This document shows positions 8,798-18,168 of a stretch of DNA of 47,262 nucleotides, piece after piece. Both the position numbers and the translations under genes were made by a program. The DNA comes from an uncultured Prochlorococcus sp. (GTDB lineage Bacteria; Cyanobacteriota; Cyanobacteriia; PCC-6307; Cyanobiaceae). The notes below the pieces were generated by a model, which was given only the letters and a program-made list of their open reading frames with translations, made no database searches and was not told the DNA's origin. The stretch covers positions 1 through 47,262 of the forward strand of contig CACPKH010000008.1 in NCBI GenBank assembly GCA_902634515.1. Reading direction: 5' to 3'. Every line of letters starts with the position of its first letter. The first letter of the stretch is position 1.

Positions 8798-9853
8798 TCA
8801 AACACATCCTTTCTCTTCATTACCACCAACACATGATTTAAGTTGAAGCTTTAACTTCTGATGGTTTAGATTCTTGCCAATCAAAACAATTTTATTCTTA
8901 CGTTCTCCATTCCAATCACTATCATCAATTGAGAATCTCTTTCCTGCTAAATGAAAAATATGCCTTCTTTCACTCTCGTTAAACCAAAGAATACCTTTCG
9001 CTCTAAAAACTTCTGCAGGTAGCTGATTGTCTAAAAAGTTTTGAAACTTTCTAAGTGAAAATGGATGATCAGATGTAAATGATACTGATGTAAAACCTTC
9101 AATATCATTCTCTTGATGATTGTGTTGATGACCTTTAGAATGTTGAGTATTTTTATGTTCGTTTTCATATTCTCCGTGAGCATGATCACAATTCGAATGA
9201 TTTTCAATCATATTCTCTGATTCTTTGTTGAGCTTATCTGATTCAAAAAGGCCAACACTTAAAAGCATGCCTAATGGTACTTCGCCTTTAGTACTTGTTA
9301 AAATCCTTGCATCTTTTTTTATCAATGATAATTTACTTTTTAAGTAATTTGTTCTTTCATTAGAGACAAGATCACATTTATTTATTAATAATATGTCACC
9401 ATATATTATTTGAGACTTTCCTATCTCACTTTCTAAAATATCTTCATTAAAATTCTCGGCATCAACAAGTGTAATTATAGAATCTAAACGTATCCGATCT
9501 CTTAGCTCACTTGCTAAAAATGTCATGGCTATAGGAAGTGGATCTGCTAGACCTGTTGTTTCAACAATTATATATTCAAGTGACTTCTCTTTACTTAGGA
9601 GTTTCTCGATTGCGGTTACAAGTTCTCCATTAATTGAGCAACAAATACAACCATTATTTAACTCAATCATATCTTCTTCATTGCTGATAATTAAGTCATT
9701 GTCAATGCCTATCTCTCCAAATTCATTTACAAGAACGGCTGTTTTAAGGTTATCTTGCTTCGTAAGTATGTAATTTAAAAGAGTTGTCTTTCCTGCACCT
9801 AGGTGTCCCGTTAATATAGTGACTGGTATATTAATTGAGGTTTTAATAATCAT
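8798..9853 (-). CDS. CobW/COG0523-family metal-chaperone GTPase with His-rich insert
   Basis: This G3E-class GTPase shows the P-loop '[10 protein letters not shown]' (residues 16-25), the metal-binding C-x-C-C in '[13 protein letters not shown]' (about 66-78), the Walker B region '[16 protein letters not shown]' and the G4 'NKCD' (158-161). A linker at about residues 219-246 contains eight histidines with acidic residues, consistent with zinc or another transition metal. The C-terminal CobW_C domain is present ('[20 protein letters not shown]'). COG0523 members deliver Zn, Co, Fe or other metals; the subgroup cannot be fixed here. Its position between phhB and futB suggests metal homeostasis. 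CobW involvement in B12 is possible, but this is not the long cobaltochelatase-associated type. Confidence 0.88.
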   Translation of the reverse strand: MIIKTSINIPVTILTGHLGAGKTTLLNYILTKQDNLKTAVLVNEFGEIGIDNDLIISNEEDMIELNNGCICCSINGELVTAIEKLLSKEKSLEYIIVETTGLADPLPIAMTFLASELRDRIRLDSIITLVDAENFNEDILESEIGKSQIIYGDILLINKCDLVSNERTNYLKSKLSLIKKDARILTSTKGEVPLGMLLSVGLFESDKLNKESENMIENHSNCDHAHGEYENEHKNTQHSKGHQHNHQENDIEGFTSVSFTSDHPFSLRKFQNFLDNQLPAEVFRAKGILWFNESERRHIFHLAGKRFSIDDSDWNGERKNKIVLIGKNLNHQKLKLQLKSCVGGNEEKGCV

Positions 9854-9910
9854 TTTAATTGCCTAATCCTGATTGGTAAAATAAATCATTAGAAATTTTT
9901 TTAGCAGTTT

Positions 9911-10204
9911 TCATATACTATTCTCAAGCTCATTTATTTTTTTAGCAAGCTTAATATCGAACTGACTTATTCCACCTAAATCATGAGATGATAGCTTAAT
10001 CTTAATAAAAGAATAACTATTGCTCCAATCAGGATGGTGTCCAATTGATTCAGAAAGAATAGCAACTTTAGTCATAAAACCAAATGCCTCTATGAAACTG
10101 CTGAAGGTGAAGGTTCTTTCTAGTTTAGAATCAATTAAGTCCCATTTAGGCAAAGTTCGATTCAGATTGGATAACTCTTTATCTGTTAAAAGTTGATTTT
10201 CCAT
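9911..10204 (-). CDS. phhB: Pterin-4-alpha-carbinolamine dehydratase
   Basis: The 97-residue, single-domain protein is of the usual PCD/DCoH size. The signature is 'KVAILSESIGHHPDWSNSY', containing the [ED]-x-x-x-H-H-P-x-x motif with both catalytic histidines, followed by 'IKLSSHDLGGISQFDIKLAK', where the Asp of the active site lies. PCD dehydrates 4a-hydroxytetrahydropterin; since cyanobacteria generally lack aromatic hydroxylases, members here may serve pterin or molybdopterin-related recycling. The gene sits between yjbQ (25 bases upstream) and cobW (57 bases downstream), in the same direction. Confidence 0.93.
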   Translation of the reverse strand: MENQLLTDKELSNLNRTLPKWDLIDSKLERTFTFSSFIEAFGFMTKVAILSESIGHHPDWSNSYSFIKIKLSSHDLGGISQFDIKLAKKINELENSI

Positions 10205-10229
10205 TTCAGGTCATTAAATAAAATATATT

Positions 10230-10868
10230 TTAATCTACTTGACTACTTAAGTCATGAATTCGATCTATTAATAAGTCAATGTCTGTATCTTTATCTTCTT
10301 CTTGAGAAGATGAATGTTGGTCTTTCTCTCTGTCAACAACCTGATTGATTTTTTCGGCATTAGTTCTGCTTAATAATGAATTCATATTTTCTTTAATTTG
10401 TGACTTTTTTGAGACGCTTAATTCTCCTATGGCATGCAAGCTTATTTTTCGTATTTTTGATGAATATCTATGTTCCCATAAATAAACTGCTTGCCATGTC
10501 CCTAAGTTAATTTTTGATTGGTTGATGCTAAGACTTAAGCTTGAGCATGTTAATGCAGTTTTTATGTGAGCTGGCATATCATCTACTCCTTCTTCGGAAT
10601 GTAGGTACTTCTGATTCTCTCCAATGCCAGTTAGTGACTTAAACCCATCTTCGGGGACAAGAGCCTTCATATAGGCAGAGAGATCTCTTAGCACATTTGG
10701 ATCTGCATTTTCATTAATTGCAAGACTACAACTTGTATGTTTAGTTGAAATTGCTACTATCCCTTGTTCGATATTATTTTCCTTTATCCAAAGATTTAAA
10801 TGTGGCGTTATATCAGTAAAACCTTCTCCGTTCGTTTTACAAATAAGCTCTTCAAGAATTTGTTCCAC
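10230..10868 (-). CDS. YjbQ/UPF0047 family protein with acidic C-terminal extension
   Basis: Residues 1-150 form a complete UPF0047 (YjbQ, 'secondary thiamine-phosphate synthase-like') domain: 'KHTSCSLAINENADPNVLRD', 'HSEEGVDDMPAHIKTAL' and the PROSITE-type signature 'INLGTWQAVYLWEHR'. The family is usually 130-145 residues; here about 60 more follow, rich in Asp, Glu, Ser and Gln (e.g. 'SSSQEEDKDTDIDLLIDRIH') and probably disordered apart from a terminal amphipathic helix. The start is GTG. It heads the presumed yjbQ-phhB-cobW-futB transcription unit and is divergent from the M32 peptidase with only 44 bases between starts. The true physiological substrate of the family is unknown. Confidence 0.88.
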   Translation of the reverse strand: MEQILEELICKTNGEGFTDITPHLNLWIKENNIEQGIVAISTKHTSCSLAINENADPNVLRDLSAYMKALVPEDGFKSLTGIGENQKYLHSEEGVDDMPAHIKTALTCSSLSLSINQSKINLGTWQAVYLWEHRYSSKIRKISLHAIGELSVSKKSQIKENMNSLLSRTNAEKINQVVDREKDQHSSSQEEDKDTDIDLLIDRIHDLSSQVD

Positions 10869-10912
10869 TTAAATTGAATGCCTTTTGTCTTATGTTGACA
10901 TTAGGATAACTA

Positions 10913-12457
10913 ATGAGGATCAAAAAAACATTGCCTAATTCTGCTTGGGGAAGACTGGGGGATTATCTTCGAGAAACTCAGTTACTAGCATCAATACATA
11001 ACACCCTTTATTGGGATCAAAATACAATAATGCCTTATGCAGGATCTGCCTGGAGAGGCGAGCAGTTGAGCTTTATGGCTAAAAAATTGCACTCTCGTCA
11101 AAGCAGTAAAGAATTTGAAGAACTTATAAATGCTGCTAAACAGGAATTTATTACTAATGATTTAGATGAGGATAACGCCAAAGATCTCAATTTAGAAAAA
11201 CAAAAGAACATTGAACTTTTAGAACAGGATTTTAATAGGCAAAAGAGATTAGACCCTGAGTTGGTTGTTCAATTGGCTTCAGCTCAAGCTAAAGGCTATA
11301 ACCTTTGGCAGCAAGCAAAAGCTAAAAATGACTTCTCTTGTTTTGCTCCAGCACTTAAGAAATTAATCTCTCTGAGGCAAGAGCAGGCAATGCAACTTAA
11401 TGAAGATCGGAGTTGTTGGGAGACTTTGGCTCAACCATTTGAGCCAGATTTAACTATATCCCGCATGAAAGAATTGTTTGCTCCTTTAAAAAAACGTTTA
11501 CCAGAAATTCTTGAGAAAGTAAGAGGAATCAACAAATCATTTGAAGCTAAATGGGACCTTCAAGAACATTCACAACAATTGTTATGTGACAGATTGCTCA
11601 ATGCTTGGGGGATAGATACAAAAAACTCAGCAATTGCAAGATCTCCTCACCCATTTTCAATAACTTTAGGTCCGAATGACTTTAGGATTACCACCCGAGT
11701 TGTTTCTGGACACCCACTATCTTGTTTCTTGGCAACAGCTCATGAATGGGGACACTCTCTTTATGAACAAGGGCTGCCTTCTGAATGCCACAAATGGTTT
11801 GCTTGGCCTTCGGCTCAAGCTACATCAATGGGTGTTCATGAAAGTCAATCATTATTCTGGGAAAATAGAGTTGCTAGAAGTAGATCTTTTTCGGAATACT
11901 TTTGGCGTCATTTTGTTGAAGCTGGTGCGCCCCTAAAATCAGGTCTGGATCTTTGGAAAGCAATGAATCCCCTCTCTCCAGGTCCAAATCGCGTTGAGGC
12001 TGATGAAGTAAGTTATGGATTACATATCCTTATACGAACAGAACTTGAAATTGCATTACTCGAAGATGGATTAAGTGTTGAAGAATTGCCATATGAATGG
12101 AATAAAAGATATAAAGATTTGTTAGGCGTAATACCTAAGAATGACGCTGAAGGCTGTTTGCAAGATGTTCATTGGAGTGAAGGATCTTTTGGATATTTCC
12201 CTTCTTATTTACTTGGTCACATTATAAGTGCACAATTAACCAGAAGTATGGAGCAGAAATTGGGATCAATTGATGAAAGAATTTCTTTAGGAGATGTAAG
12301 TTCTTTGCTCACTTGGCTTAGAGAAAATGTACATCATTTTGGACGAAAATTAAATGGAGAACAACTAGTAAAAGAAGTTACTGGTGAAGATTTAAATGCT
12401 AAACTTTTCCTTCATTACCTTGAAAGTAAAGTGGATGAATTATCTTCATTAACGTGA
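10913..12457 (+). CDS. Carboxypeptidase Taq (M32 family metallopeptidase)
   Basis: M32 peptidases are zinc carboxypeptidases of the cytoplasm with broad specificity. The 514 residues are full length. The zinc motif H-E-x-x-H is 'HEWGH' at residues 277-281, followed by the third ligand Glu in 'GVHESQSLFWEN' (about 308-319), and the M32-specific 'ITTRVVSGHPLSCFLATAHE' and 'HILIRTELEIALLEDGLSVE' blocks are seen. The protein is mainly helical, without a signal. It starts divergently to yjbQ and is followed by a pyrophosphatase gene 57 bases downstream. Confidence 0.94.
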   Translation: MRIKKTLPNSAWGRLGDYLRETQLLASIHNTLYWDQNTIMPYAGSAWRGEQLSFMAKKLHSRQSSKEFEELINAAKQEFITNDLDEDNAKDLNLEKQKNIELLEQDFNRQKRLDPELVVQLASAQAKGYNLWQQAKAKNDFSCFAPALKKLISLRQEQAMQLNEDRSCWETLAQPFEPDLTISRMKELFAPLKKRLPEILEKVRGINKSFEAKWDLQEHSQQLLCDRLLNAWGIDTKNSAIARSPHPFSITLGPNDFRITTRVVSGHPLSCFLATAHEWGHSLYEQGLPSECHKWFAWPSAQATSMGVHESQSLFWENRVARSRSFSEYFWRHFVEAGAPLKSGLDLWKAMNPLSPGPNRVEADEVSYGLHILIRTELEIALLEDGLSVEELPYEWNKRYKDLLGVIPKNDAEGCLQDVHWSEGSFGYFPSYLLGHIISAQLTRSMEQKLGSIDERISLGDVSSLLTWLRENVHHFGRKLNGEQLVKEVTGEDLNAKLFLHYLESKVDELSSLT

Positions 12458-12514
12458 AATATTTTTTTTCTTAGTCCATTACCATTTAATATATCAATTC
12501 GAAATTATTTATTT

Positions 12515-13102
12515 ATGGCCAACATAGATCAAGCTCCTAGTCGCATCATGCCAAATTTATTGCATGTTTTGCCTGCTTTCGCGGATGAATCAGGCGCAAG
12601 AGTTAATACAATTATTGAGCTCAATTCCAATACGATTAATAAATATGAGCTAATTACTGAGACTGGTCATTTGAAACTTGATCGCGTTGGATACTCTTCA
12701 TTGGCATATCCATTTGCATATGGATGCATCCCTCGTACCTGGGATGAAGATGGGGATCCATTAGATATTGAAATAGTTGGGGTTACTGAACCTTTAGTGC
12801 CAGGTTCAATTGTTGAAGCAAGAATTATTGGAATAATGACCTTTGATGATGGTGGTGAAGTTGATGACAAGGTTATAGGAGTAGTGGCTGATGATAAACG
12901 CTTAGACCATGTCAAAAGCTTTGAACAATTAGGTCAGCATTGGATTAAAGAAACTACATATTATTGGGAGCATTATAAAGACCTTAAAAAACCAGGAACT
13001 TGTAGTGTTAATGGATTCTTTGGTATTGATAAGGCAATAGAAATAATTAAAACTTGTGAGAGAAGGTACCTTTCTGAAATTGAACCAAAACTAATTAATT
13101 AG
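12515..13102 (+). CDS. ppa: Inorganic pyrophosphatase, family I (divergent copy with intact active site)
   Basis: The 195-residue family I pyrophosphatase hydrolyses PPi to two phosphates, pulling biosynthetic reactions forward. All residues expected from the E. coli site can be placed: Glu35, 'NKYE' (Lys43/Glu45), Arg57 in 'LDRVG', Tyr65/Tyr69 in 'YPFAYG', the signature D79-G-D81-P-L-D84, the Asp cluster '[10 protein letters not shown]' and 'HYKDLKKPG'. The sequence differs from the usual cyanobacterial Ppa (about 170 residues), which is encoded at 28275. Its TAG overlaps the convergent hemC stop by four bases. I infer that this copy is the working enzyme (see findings). Confidence 0.95.
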   Translation: MANIDQAPSRIMPNLLHVLPAFADESGARVNTIIELNSNTINKYELITETGHLKLDRVGYSSLAYPFAYGCIPRTWDEDGDPLDIEIVGVTEPLVPGSIVEARIIGIMTFDDGGEVDDKVIGVVADDKRLDHVKSFEQLGQHWIKETTYYWEHYKDLKKPGTCSVNGFFGIDKAIEIIKTCERRYLSEIEPKLIN

Positions 13103-14058
13103 TTTTGGTCTTCAGATCTCATTTCTTTGAATATTTCTTGAAGAATTTCCATTGCACCTTGGTTTTTTAGTGCATTTGCGAGTTCTATGCCAAGTGTTTC
13201 TGGATTATTAATATCTCCAGATTTGGTGTCTCTAATTAATCTCTTGCCATCAAGACTAGCGACCATACCTGTAAGAATTAAATTTTGATTCTCAACCTTA
13301 CTACTTACACCAATAGGCACTTGGCATCCTCCCTCTAGTTCTCTTAGCAATGCTCTTTCTGCTAGACATCTTTTGGATGTTTGAACATGTTCTAGTGCTT
13401 TTATGATTTCTAATATTTCTGGCTTCCCATATACGCACTCAATTCCAAGTGCTCCTTGCCCAACAGCATGAAGCGAAATTTCATTTGGAATTAATTGATG
13501 TATACGCTCTGCAAAACCTAACCTTGTTAGTCCGGCTGCAGCAAGTATGAGACAGTCATAATCTCCAGCGTCAAGTTTTTCCAATCTTGTAATTACATTC
13601 CCACGAACATCTTTGAAAATTAGATGCGGATAATGATGACGCAGTTGTGCCAGCCTTCGAAGGGAACTTGTTCCTACTATTGACCCTAAAGGAAGTGTTT
13701 CCAGCTTTTTATCTTTAAATTTTTCGTTAACGACAAGTGCATCTGCTGGATCTTCGCGTTCAGTGATGCATCCAAGCATCAATCCTTCGGGAAGATTAGT
13801 CGGAAGATCTTTCAGAGAATGTACCGCTATATCTGCACGATCTATAAGCATTTGAGCTTCCAGCTCTTTGGTAAAGAGGCCTTTATCCCCAATTTTCGCT
13901 AGTGCTACATCAAGTATCTTGTCGCCTTGTGTTGCCATAGCTTCTACAGAAATATCTATATTTGGATGTGCTTCCTCAAGCTCCTTTTTTACCCAGTTTG
14001 TCTGCACCATGGCTAGCTGGCTTCGGCGCGTGGCGATGCGCAGTTTTTTTATAGCCAT
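13099..14058 (-). CDS. hemC: Hydroxymethylbilane synthase (porphobilinogen deaminase)
   Basis: HemC joins four porphobilinogens into hydroxymethylbilane using a dipyrromethane cofactor bound to a Cys. The enzyme is 319 residues from ATG 14058; a TTG at 14064 would add two. It shows '[19 protein letters not shown]', '[20 protein letters not shown]', '[16 protein letters not shown]', '[16 protein letters not shown]', '[19 protein letters not shown]' and the cofactor Cys in '[12 protein letters not shown]'. The catalytic Asp lies in the 'DIAVHSLKD' region. It converges with ppa, with overlapping stops, and is not in an operon with hemL or hemH. Confidence 0.97.
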   Translation of the reverse strand: MAIKKLRIATRRSQLAMVQTNWVKKELEEAHPNIDISVEAMATQGDKILDVALAKIGDKGLFTKELEAQMLIDRADIAVHSLKDLPTNLPEGLMLGCITEREDPADALVVNEKFKDKKLETLPLGSIVGTSSLRRLAQLRHHYPHLIFKDVRGNVITRLEKLDAGDYDCLILAAAGLTRLGFAERIHQLIPNEISLHAVGQGALGIECVYGKPEILEIIKALEHVQTSKRCLAERALLRELEGGCQVPIGVSSKVENQNLILTGMVASLDGKRLIRDTKSGDINNPETLGIELANALKNQGAMEILQEIFKEMRSEDQN

Positions 14059-14227
14059 TGGCAATTCTTGTTACATACTTACCTTAAACACCTGAGTGAA
14101 CAGTATTGACTTGTAATTTAAATTCTTTATTAGTTTGATGTTTGTTGAGTTTTAAAGAAACAAGTATTCAAAAGGGCTTTCCAATCATGAGATGTAAAAT
14201 AAATTCTTGAAAATTCTTAAAAGAGAG

Positions 14228-15529
14228 TTATTTGATGTACTCCTTTAAAACTCCATTGCGATTTGGATGACGTAATTTTCGTAAGGCTTTGGCTTCAATT
14301 TGCCTTATCCGTTCACGAGTGACATCAAAAATTTGGCCAATTTCTTCAAGAGTTTTCATCCTGCCATCATCTAGACCGTAACGCAGTCTGAGGACATCTC
14401 TTTCTCTAGGGCTAAGAGTAGCTAGGACTCCTTCTAAATCTTCTCTCAATAAGGTTTTTGCGACATCTAATTCAGGGTTTTCGGAATCTGATTCTATAAA
14501 GTCACCTAAACGAGAGTCTTCCTCTTTCCCTATCGGAGTTTCTAGAGAAATTGGTAATTGTGCGCTCTTTGCAATAAATCGCAATTTCTCAATTGTCATT
14601 TCCATGCTTTCAGCAATTTCTTCTTCAGAAGGCTTTCGTCCAAATTCTTGGCTAAGAACTTTTGTCGTTTTTTTGATCCTTGAGATTGTTTCGTAAAGAT
14701 GAACTGGGAGTCTTATCGTTCGGCTTTGATCTGCAATCGCTCTAGTAATTGCTTGACGAATCCACCAAGTTGCATAAGTTGAGAACTTATAACCCTTCTC
14801 ATGATCAAATTTCTCTGCAGCACGAATTAAACCAAGACTTCCTTCTTGAATCAAATCCTGGAAAGAAAGCCCTCTATTCATATATTTCTTTGCAATTGAA
14901 ACCACTAGACGAAGATTTGACTGAACCATCTTTTCTTTGGCTCGTCTACCAAGCATTAGCCTGCGACGAAATCTAATCATTGGCATATCTACTAAGGCAG
15001 CCCATTCTTTCCTAGTGGGATAATGCCCATTTTCGCTTTCAAATTGAATTGCAAGCTCTTCTAGATGAAGGAGATCAGCTATTTTTCTTGCAAGTTCAAT
15101 TTCCTCGTCAGGTCTTAGGAGCCTGATTCGACCAATTTCTTGTAAATAAACTCTTATTGAATCTTCTGTATAAATTCCTTTCGGACCAATCTTTATACTT
15201 GCTAGTGCTTTTTCTCTTGCCTCTATATCGCTAGCTTCACTGAGAGGGTTTGTACTTAGATCTGTATCTGAGTTGATTGAATCATTGCTTGATTCCGCCA
15301 ATAAACGATCAGCTTCAATATCTAAGTTGTTTTTGTTTAGATCTATATCGTCAAGAGATGTACTTTTTATTGCCTTTGTAGTAGTTCCTTTCTTGGGTTT
15401 TGATTTGCTAGCTCCACTTTTAACAGAACTATTTTTTGAAAGCTTTGCCTTTAAAGCTTTACCGTTGGTTTTCTTAGTTGCTTTAGACTTTGTTTTGGCA
15501 ACGGTGTTTGTGTTGGCTACTGAACTCAT
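14228..15529 (-). CDS. rpoD: Principal (group 1) RNA polymerase sigma factor with Lys/Ser-rich N-terminal tail
   Basis: The 433-residue sigma-70 factor has sigma 1.2 ('[21 protein letters not shown]'), region 2 ('[20 protein letters not shown]', '[20 protein letters not shown]', then '[20 protein letters not shown]'), region 3 and region 4 with the HTH '[20 protein letters not shown]'. It has the group 1 type '[17 protein letters not shown]'. Before this, residues 8-55 are almost entirely Lys, Ser, Thr, Ala and Gly, then an acidic stretch follows. Such a tail resembles a histone H1-like basic arm and takes the place of a region 1.1. Group 1 rather than group 2 is inferred from region 2 and 4 similarity and the long N-terminus. 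Confidence 0.93.
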   Translation of the reverse strand: MSSVANTNTVAKTKSKATKKTNGKALKAKLSKNSSVKSGASKSKPKKGTTTKAIKSTSLDDIDLNKNNLDIEADRLLAESSNDSINSDTDLSTNPLSEASDIEAREKALASIKIGPKGIYTEDSIRVYLQEIGRIRLLRPDEEIELARKIADLLHLEELAIQFESENGHYPTRKEWAALVDMPMIRFRRRLMLGRRAKEKMVQSNLRLVVSIAKKYMNRGLSFQDLIQEGSLGLIRAAEKFDHEKGYKFSTYATWWIRQAITRAIADQSRTIRLPVHLYETISRIKKTTKVLSQEFGRKPSEEEIAESMEMTIEKLRFIAKSAQLPISLETPIGKEEDSRLGDFIESDSENPELDVAKTLLREDLEGVLATLSPRERDVLRLRYGLDDGRMKTLEEIGQIFDVTRERIRQIEAKALRKLRHPNRNGVLKEYIK

Positions 15530-15886
15530 TTTAGTTAATTCAAGAAAGGATAAGAATCTGATAAATTAAAATTATTGACATTCATTTAATAGAGACCTTT
15601 AACCACGAAGCTGATTAACATCACCTATAAAAAGATAATGTTAATTCTTTTGAGAAGTTTAAAAGTCTGTTTTTACTCTTGATTGAATTGGCACATGGTA
15701 TTTGTAATCATTACAGCGTTGTTAGGGGCTTTCTCAGGACGGCTGGCTTAGCAGGAAAAACTTCCTTTCTAGCACTGGCTTCATTCCTTCCCTCTGAACG
15801 GAACTCTGAATGATCGCTTGATCAGCTTTAAACTGTCAATAATTTAATTTTAAGAAAAACTCTCGAACTTAGCAACTATTAATTCC
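15530..15886. other. Divergent rpoD/priA intergenic region with a GC-richer, possibly structured block
   Basis: This gap of 357 bases holds the control regions of rpoD (left) and priA (right). From about 15715 to 15840 the base composition rises to near 50% GC by eye, against about a third in the surroundings, and the stretch contains a hairpin AGGAA-AAAC-TTCCT near 15749-15762. It could be a priA leader or a small RNA gene. An 8-bp inverted repeat lies at 15614-15645. A TTGACA at 15575-15580 is followed at 17 bases only by TTTAAC, a weak promoter. The longest ORF in the block is 18 codons. No tRNA fold found. Confidence 0.35.
15614..15645. repeat. 8-bp inverted repeat in the rpoD/priA gap
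   Basis: ATTAACAT (15614-15621) and ATGTTAAT (15638-15645) are perfect reverse complements with a 16-base spacer that is A/T rich. The arrangement could be an operator for a dimeric regulator acting on rpoD or priA, or chance in AT-rich DNA. It is 85-116 bases upstream of the rpoD start. Confidence 0.35.
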
Positions 15887-18145
15887 ATGGGGCTTCAGAA
15901 AGTAGATGTATGGCTTGATATTGGTCGTGAAGGACGTTTCTTCACTTATGCCGATGGAAAAAGTTTGGGACTAGAGATTGGAGACATAGTTTTAGTGAAA
16001 TTGCGTGGGAGATTTTTGCATGGCCTAGTGGCTAAAAAACATTATCCTTCCGATGCAAGTGAAAAATTAAATACTTTTAAGTCAGAGAAATTATCTTTGA
16101 GCAATGTTGAATCCATTGTTCAGAGAGCAGCAGTTGATTGTTCTTGGTGGGAATGGTTGTCAGATGCAGCTGTTCGTTGCCATACAAGCCCTTTTCAAAT
16201 GCTAAAGACTGCATTGCCTTCCGGATGGTTGAATTATCGCAAAGCTAAATCTTTAGAACCTAGAAAATATTGGTGGATTGAGTTAACTAAAGAAATGGTT
16301 AATGAAAAAGGGCTGACAAAGAAACAAAAGAACTTTAAAGCAGAATTATTGAGAATTGGAGGAGGAGCCTGGCAAAAGGACCTCTTAGAGAAAGGATATG
16401 CTCTTGATTTCTTAAAAAGAGGTTTGAAGAATAATTTGATTTCTCGTAAAAAGTGCTATTCCTTTAATAAAGAGTTGTCTACAGATGCCGAGAATACCAG
16501 ATTTTTATTGCCTTTAGAATCTCCTAGGGATCTTACAAAAGATCAACAATCTGCTTTAAATGCATTCGAATCTCTACCTGGTGGAAGCATATTTTTATTG
16601 TGGGGGGTTACAGGATCAGGAAAAACAGAAGTATATCTACAAATGGTCTCACGTGAATTCTCAAAGGGTAGACATTGTTTAATCCTGGCACCAGAAATTG
16701 GTTTAATTCCTCAACTTGTTGACCGGTGTAGAAAAAGGTTTGGAACTCAGGTTTTGGAATATCATAGTGGGTGCTCAGAGAGAGAAAAAATTTCTGTATG
16801 GAAAAAAGCTTTAGAGTCTAATTCTCCAATAGTAGTAGTAGGCACTCGTTCCTCTATCTTCCTTCCGCTGTCACCTTTAGGCCTAATTGTATTGGATGAG
16901 GAACATGACTCTTCTTACAAGCAAGAACAACCGATGCCTTGTTATCATGCTAGGGATTTAGCGATTGATCGCGTAAAGGGTTTATGTGCAAAGGTTGTTC
17001 TAGGTAGTGCCACGCCTTCACTTGCAACTTGGAGAAAATTAAGCCCTAAAGGTAATATTTCACTAGCTAGACTTCCTAGACGTATAGCAGATAGACCTTT
17101 ACCTAATATTTATGTAATAGATATGCGTCAAGAATTAGCGGCGGGTAATAGGCGTCTTATTAGCCGAGCATTGATAGAGAGGCTTGCCTTATTGCCTAAA
17201 AAAAATGAGCAGGCCATTATTTTAGTTCCAAGACGTGGTTATAGCAGCTTCTTAAGTTGTCGAAGCTGTGGAGAAGTTGTTCAATGTCCTAATTGCGATG
17301 TTTCGTTAACCGTTCATCAGAATAGTCATGAAAATAAATGGTTGAGATGTCATTGGTGTGATTATCAATCAAAGATTGGAGATGCTTGTCATAATTGTGG
17401 GTCAATGGCCTTTAAGCCTTTTGGAGCAGGGACACAACGTGTGATTGAGCATCTGTCTAATGAGTTGCAGGAGTTGAGATTCATACGATTTGATCGAGAT
17501 TCTACAAGTGGTAGGGATGGACATCGTCAATTGCTAGAGAAGTTTGCGTCTGGAAACGCTGATGTCCTTATTGGCACTCAAATGCTTTCTAAAGGAATAG
17601 ATTTACCTTGTGTAACCACTGCAATAATTCTTGCTGCTGATGGGCTGCTACATAGACCTGACTTGTTGTCTGGGGAACAGTCATTACAGCTTTTTATGCA
17701 GTTAGCAGGTCGTGCAGGAAGAGGTGAAAAACCAGGGAAAGTTTTTGTGCAAACTTACTCTCCTGAACATCCAGTTATTCGTTATTTGGTTGAAGGGGCG
17801 TATGAGAAGTTTTTGATAGAGGAATCTAAGATAAGAGAAGAAGCTGAGCTAATCCCATATAGCCGTGCTTGTTTGATTAGATTATCTGCTGAATCCACTT
17901 CGTTGACAGCCACAGCAGCGAGCTCTTTATCAGAATTTATAAGACCATTGTGTAATACTCATGGATGGCAGTTAATTGGACCTGCCCCAGCCTTGATTGA
18001 AAGAATAGCTGGTAAAAGTAGATGGCAAATTTTGTTGCATGGACCAGATGAGAGCCCTTTGCCATTGCCTAAATTAGAGGAATTATGGAAATGTCTACCT
18101 CAAGGTGTCAGCCTTGCTATTAACCCCGACCCTATTAACCTTTAG
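15887..18145 (+). CDS. priA: Primosomal protein N' (replication restart helicase PriA)
   Basis: PriA is a superfamily 2 DNA helicase that recognises stalled forks and reloads the replisome. The 752 residues contain the N-terminal 3'-end-binding domain ('VDVWLDIGREGRFFTYADG'), Walker A 'GVTGSGKTEVY' (from residue 240), 'DEEHDSSYKQEQ' (DEAH-box equivalent), 'VVLGSATPSLATW', the zinc module 'CRSCGEVVQCPNCDVSL' and 'CHWCDYQ...CHNCGS' with eight cysteines, and helicase motifs 'IGTQMLSKGIDLP' and 'QLAGRAGRGEKPGKVFVQTY'. All motifs are intact. It ends 23 bases from the convergent gene at 18169. Confidence 0.96.
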   Translation: MGLQKVDVWLDIGREGRFFTYADGKSLGLEIGDIVLVKLRGRFLHGLVAKKHYPSDASEKLNTFKSEKLSLSNVESIVQRAAVDCSWWEWLSDAAVRCHTSPFQMLKTALPSGWLNYRKAKSLEPRKYWWIELTKEMVNEKGLTKKQKNFKAELLRIGGGAWQKDLLEKGYALDFLKRGLKNNLISRKKCYSFNKELSTDAENTRFLLPLESPRDLTKDQQSALNAFESLPGGSIFLLWGVTGSGKTEVYLQMVSREFSKGRHCLILAPEIGLIPQLVDRCRKRFGTQVLEYHSGCSEREKISVWKKALESNSPIVVVGTRSSIFLPLSPLGLIVLDEEHDSSYKQEQPMPCYHARDLAIDRVKGLCAKVVLGSATPSLATWRKLSPKGNISLARLPRRIADRPLPNIYVIDMRQELAAGNRRLISRALIERLALLPKKNEQAIILVPRRGYSSFLSCRSCGEVVQCPNCDVSLTVHQNSHENKWLRCHWCDYQSKIGDACHNCGSMAFKPFGAGTQRVIEHLSNELQELRFIRFDRDSTSGRDGHRQLLEKFASGNADVLIGTQMLSKGIDLPCVTTAIILAADGLLHRPDLLSGEQSLQLFMQLAGRAGRGEKPGKVFVQTYSPEHPVIRYLVEGAYEKFLIEESKIREEAELIPYSRACLIRLSAESTSLTATAASSLSEFIRPLCNTHGWQLIGPAPALIERIAGKSRWQILLHGPDESPLPLPKLEELWKCLPQGVSLAINPDPINL

Positions 18146-18168
18146 AAAAATAAGATTTTTTTGTTTTC

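Noticed and set aside
9110-9200. Repetitive His codons in cobW as a possible tandem repeat or CRISPR-like unit.
   Set aside because: It is a low-complexity His-rich protein loop; there is no regular repeat length. No CRISPR array exists in the window.
15695-15751. 18-codon hydrophobic ORF in the rpoD/priA gap.
   Set aside because: It lies in the GC-richer block but has no supporting context, and a structured RNA is an equally good explanation.
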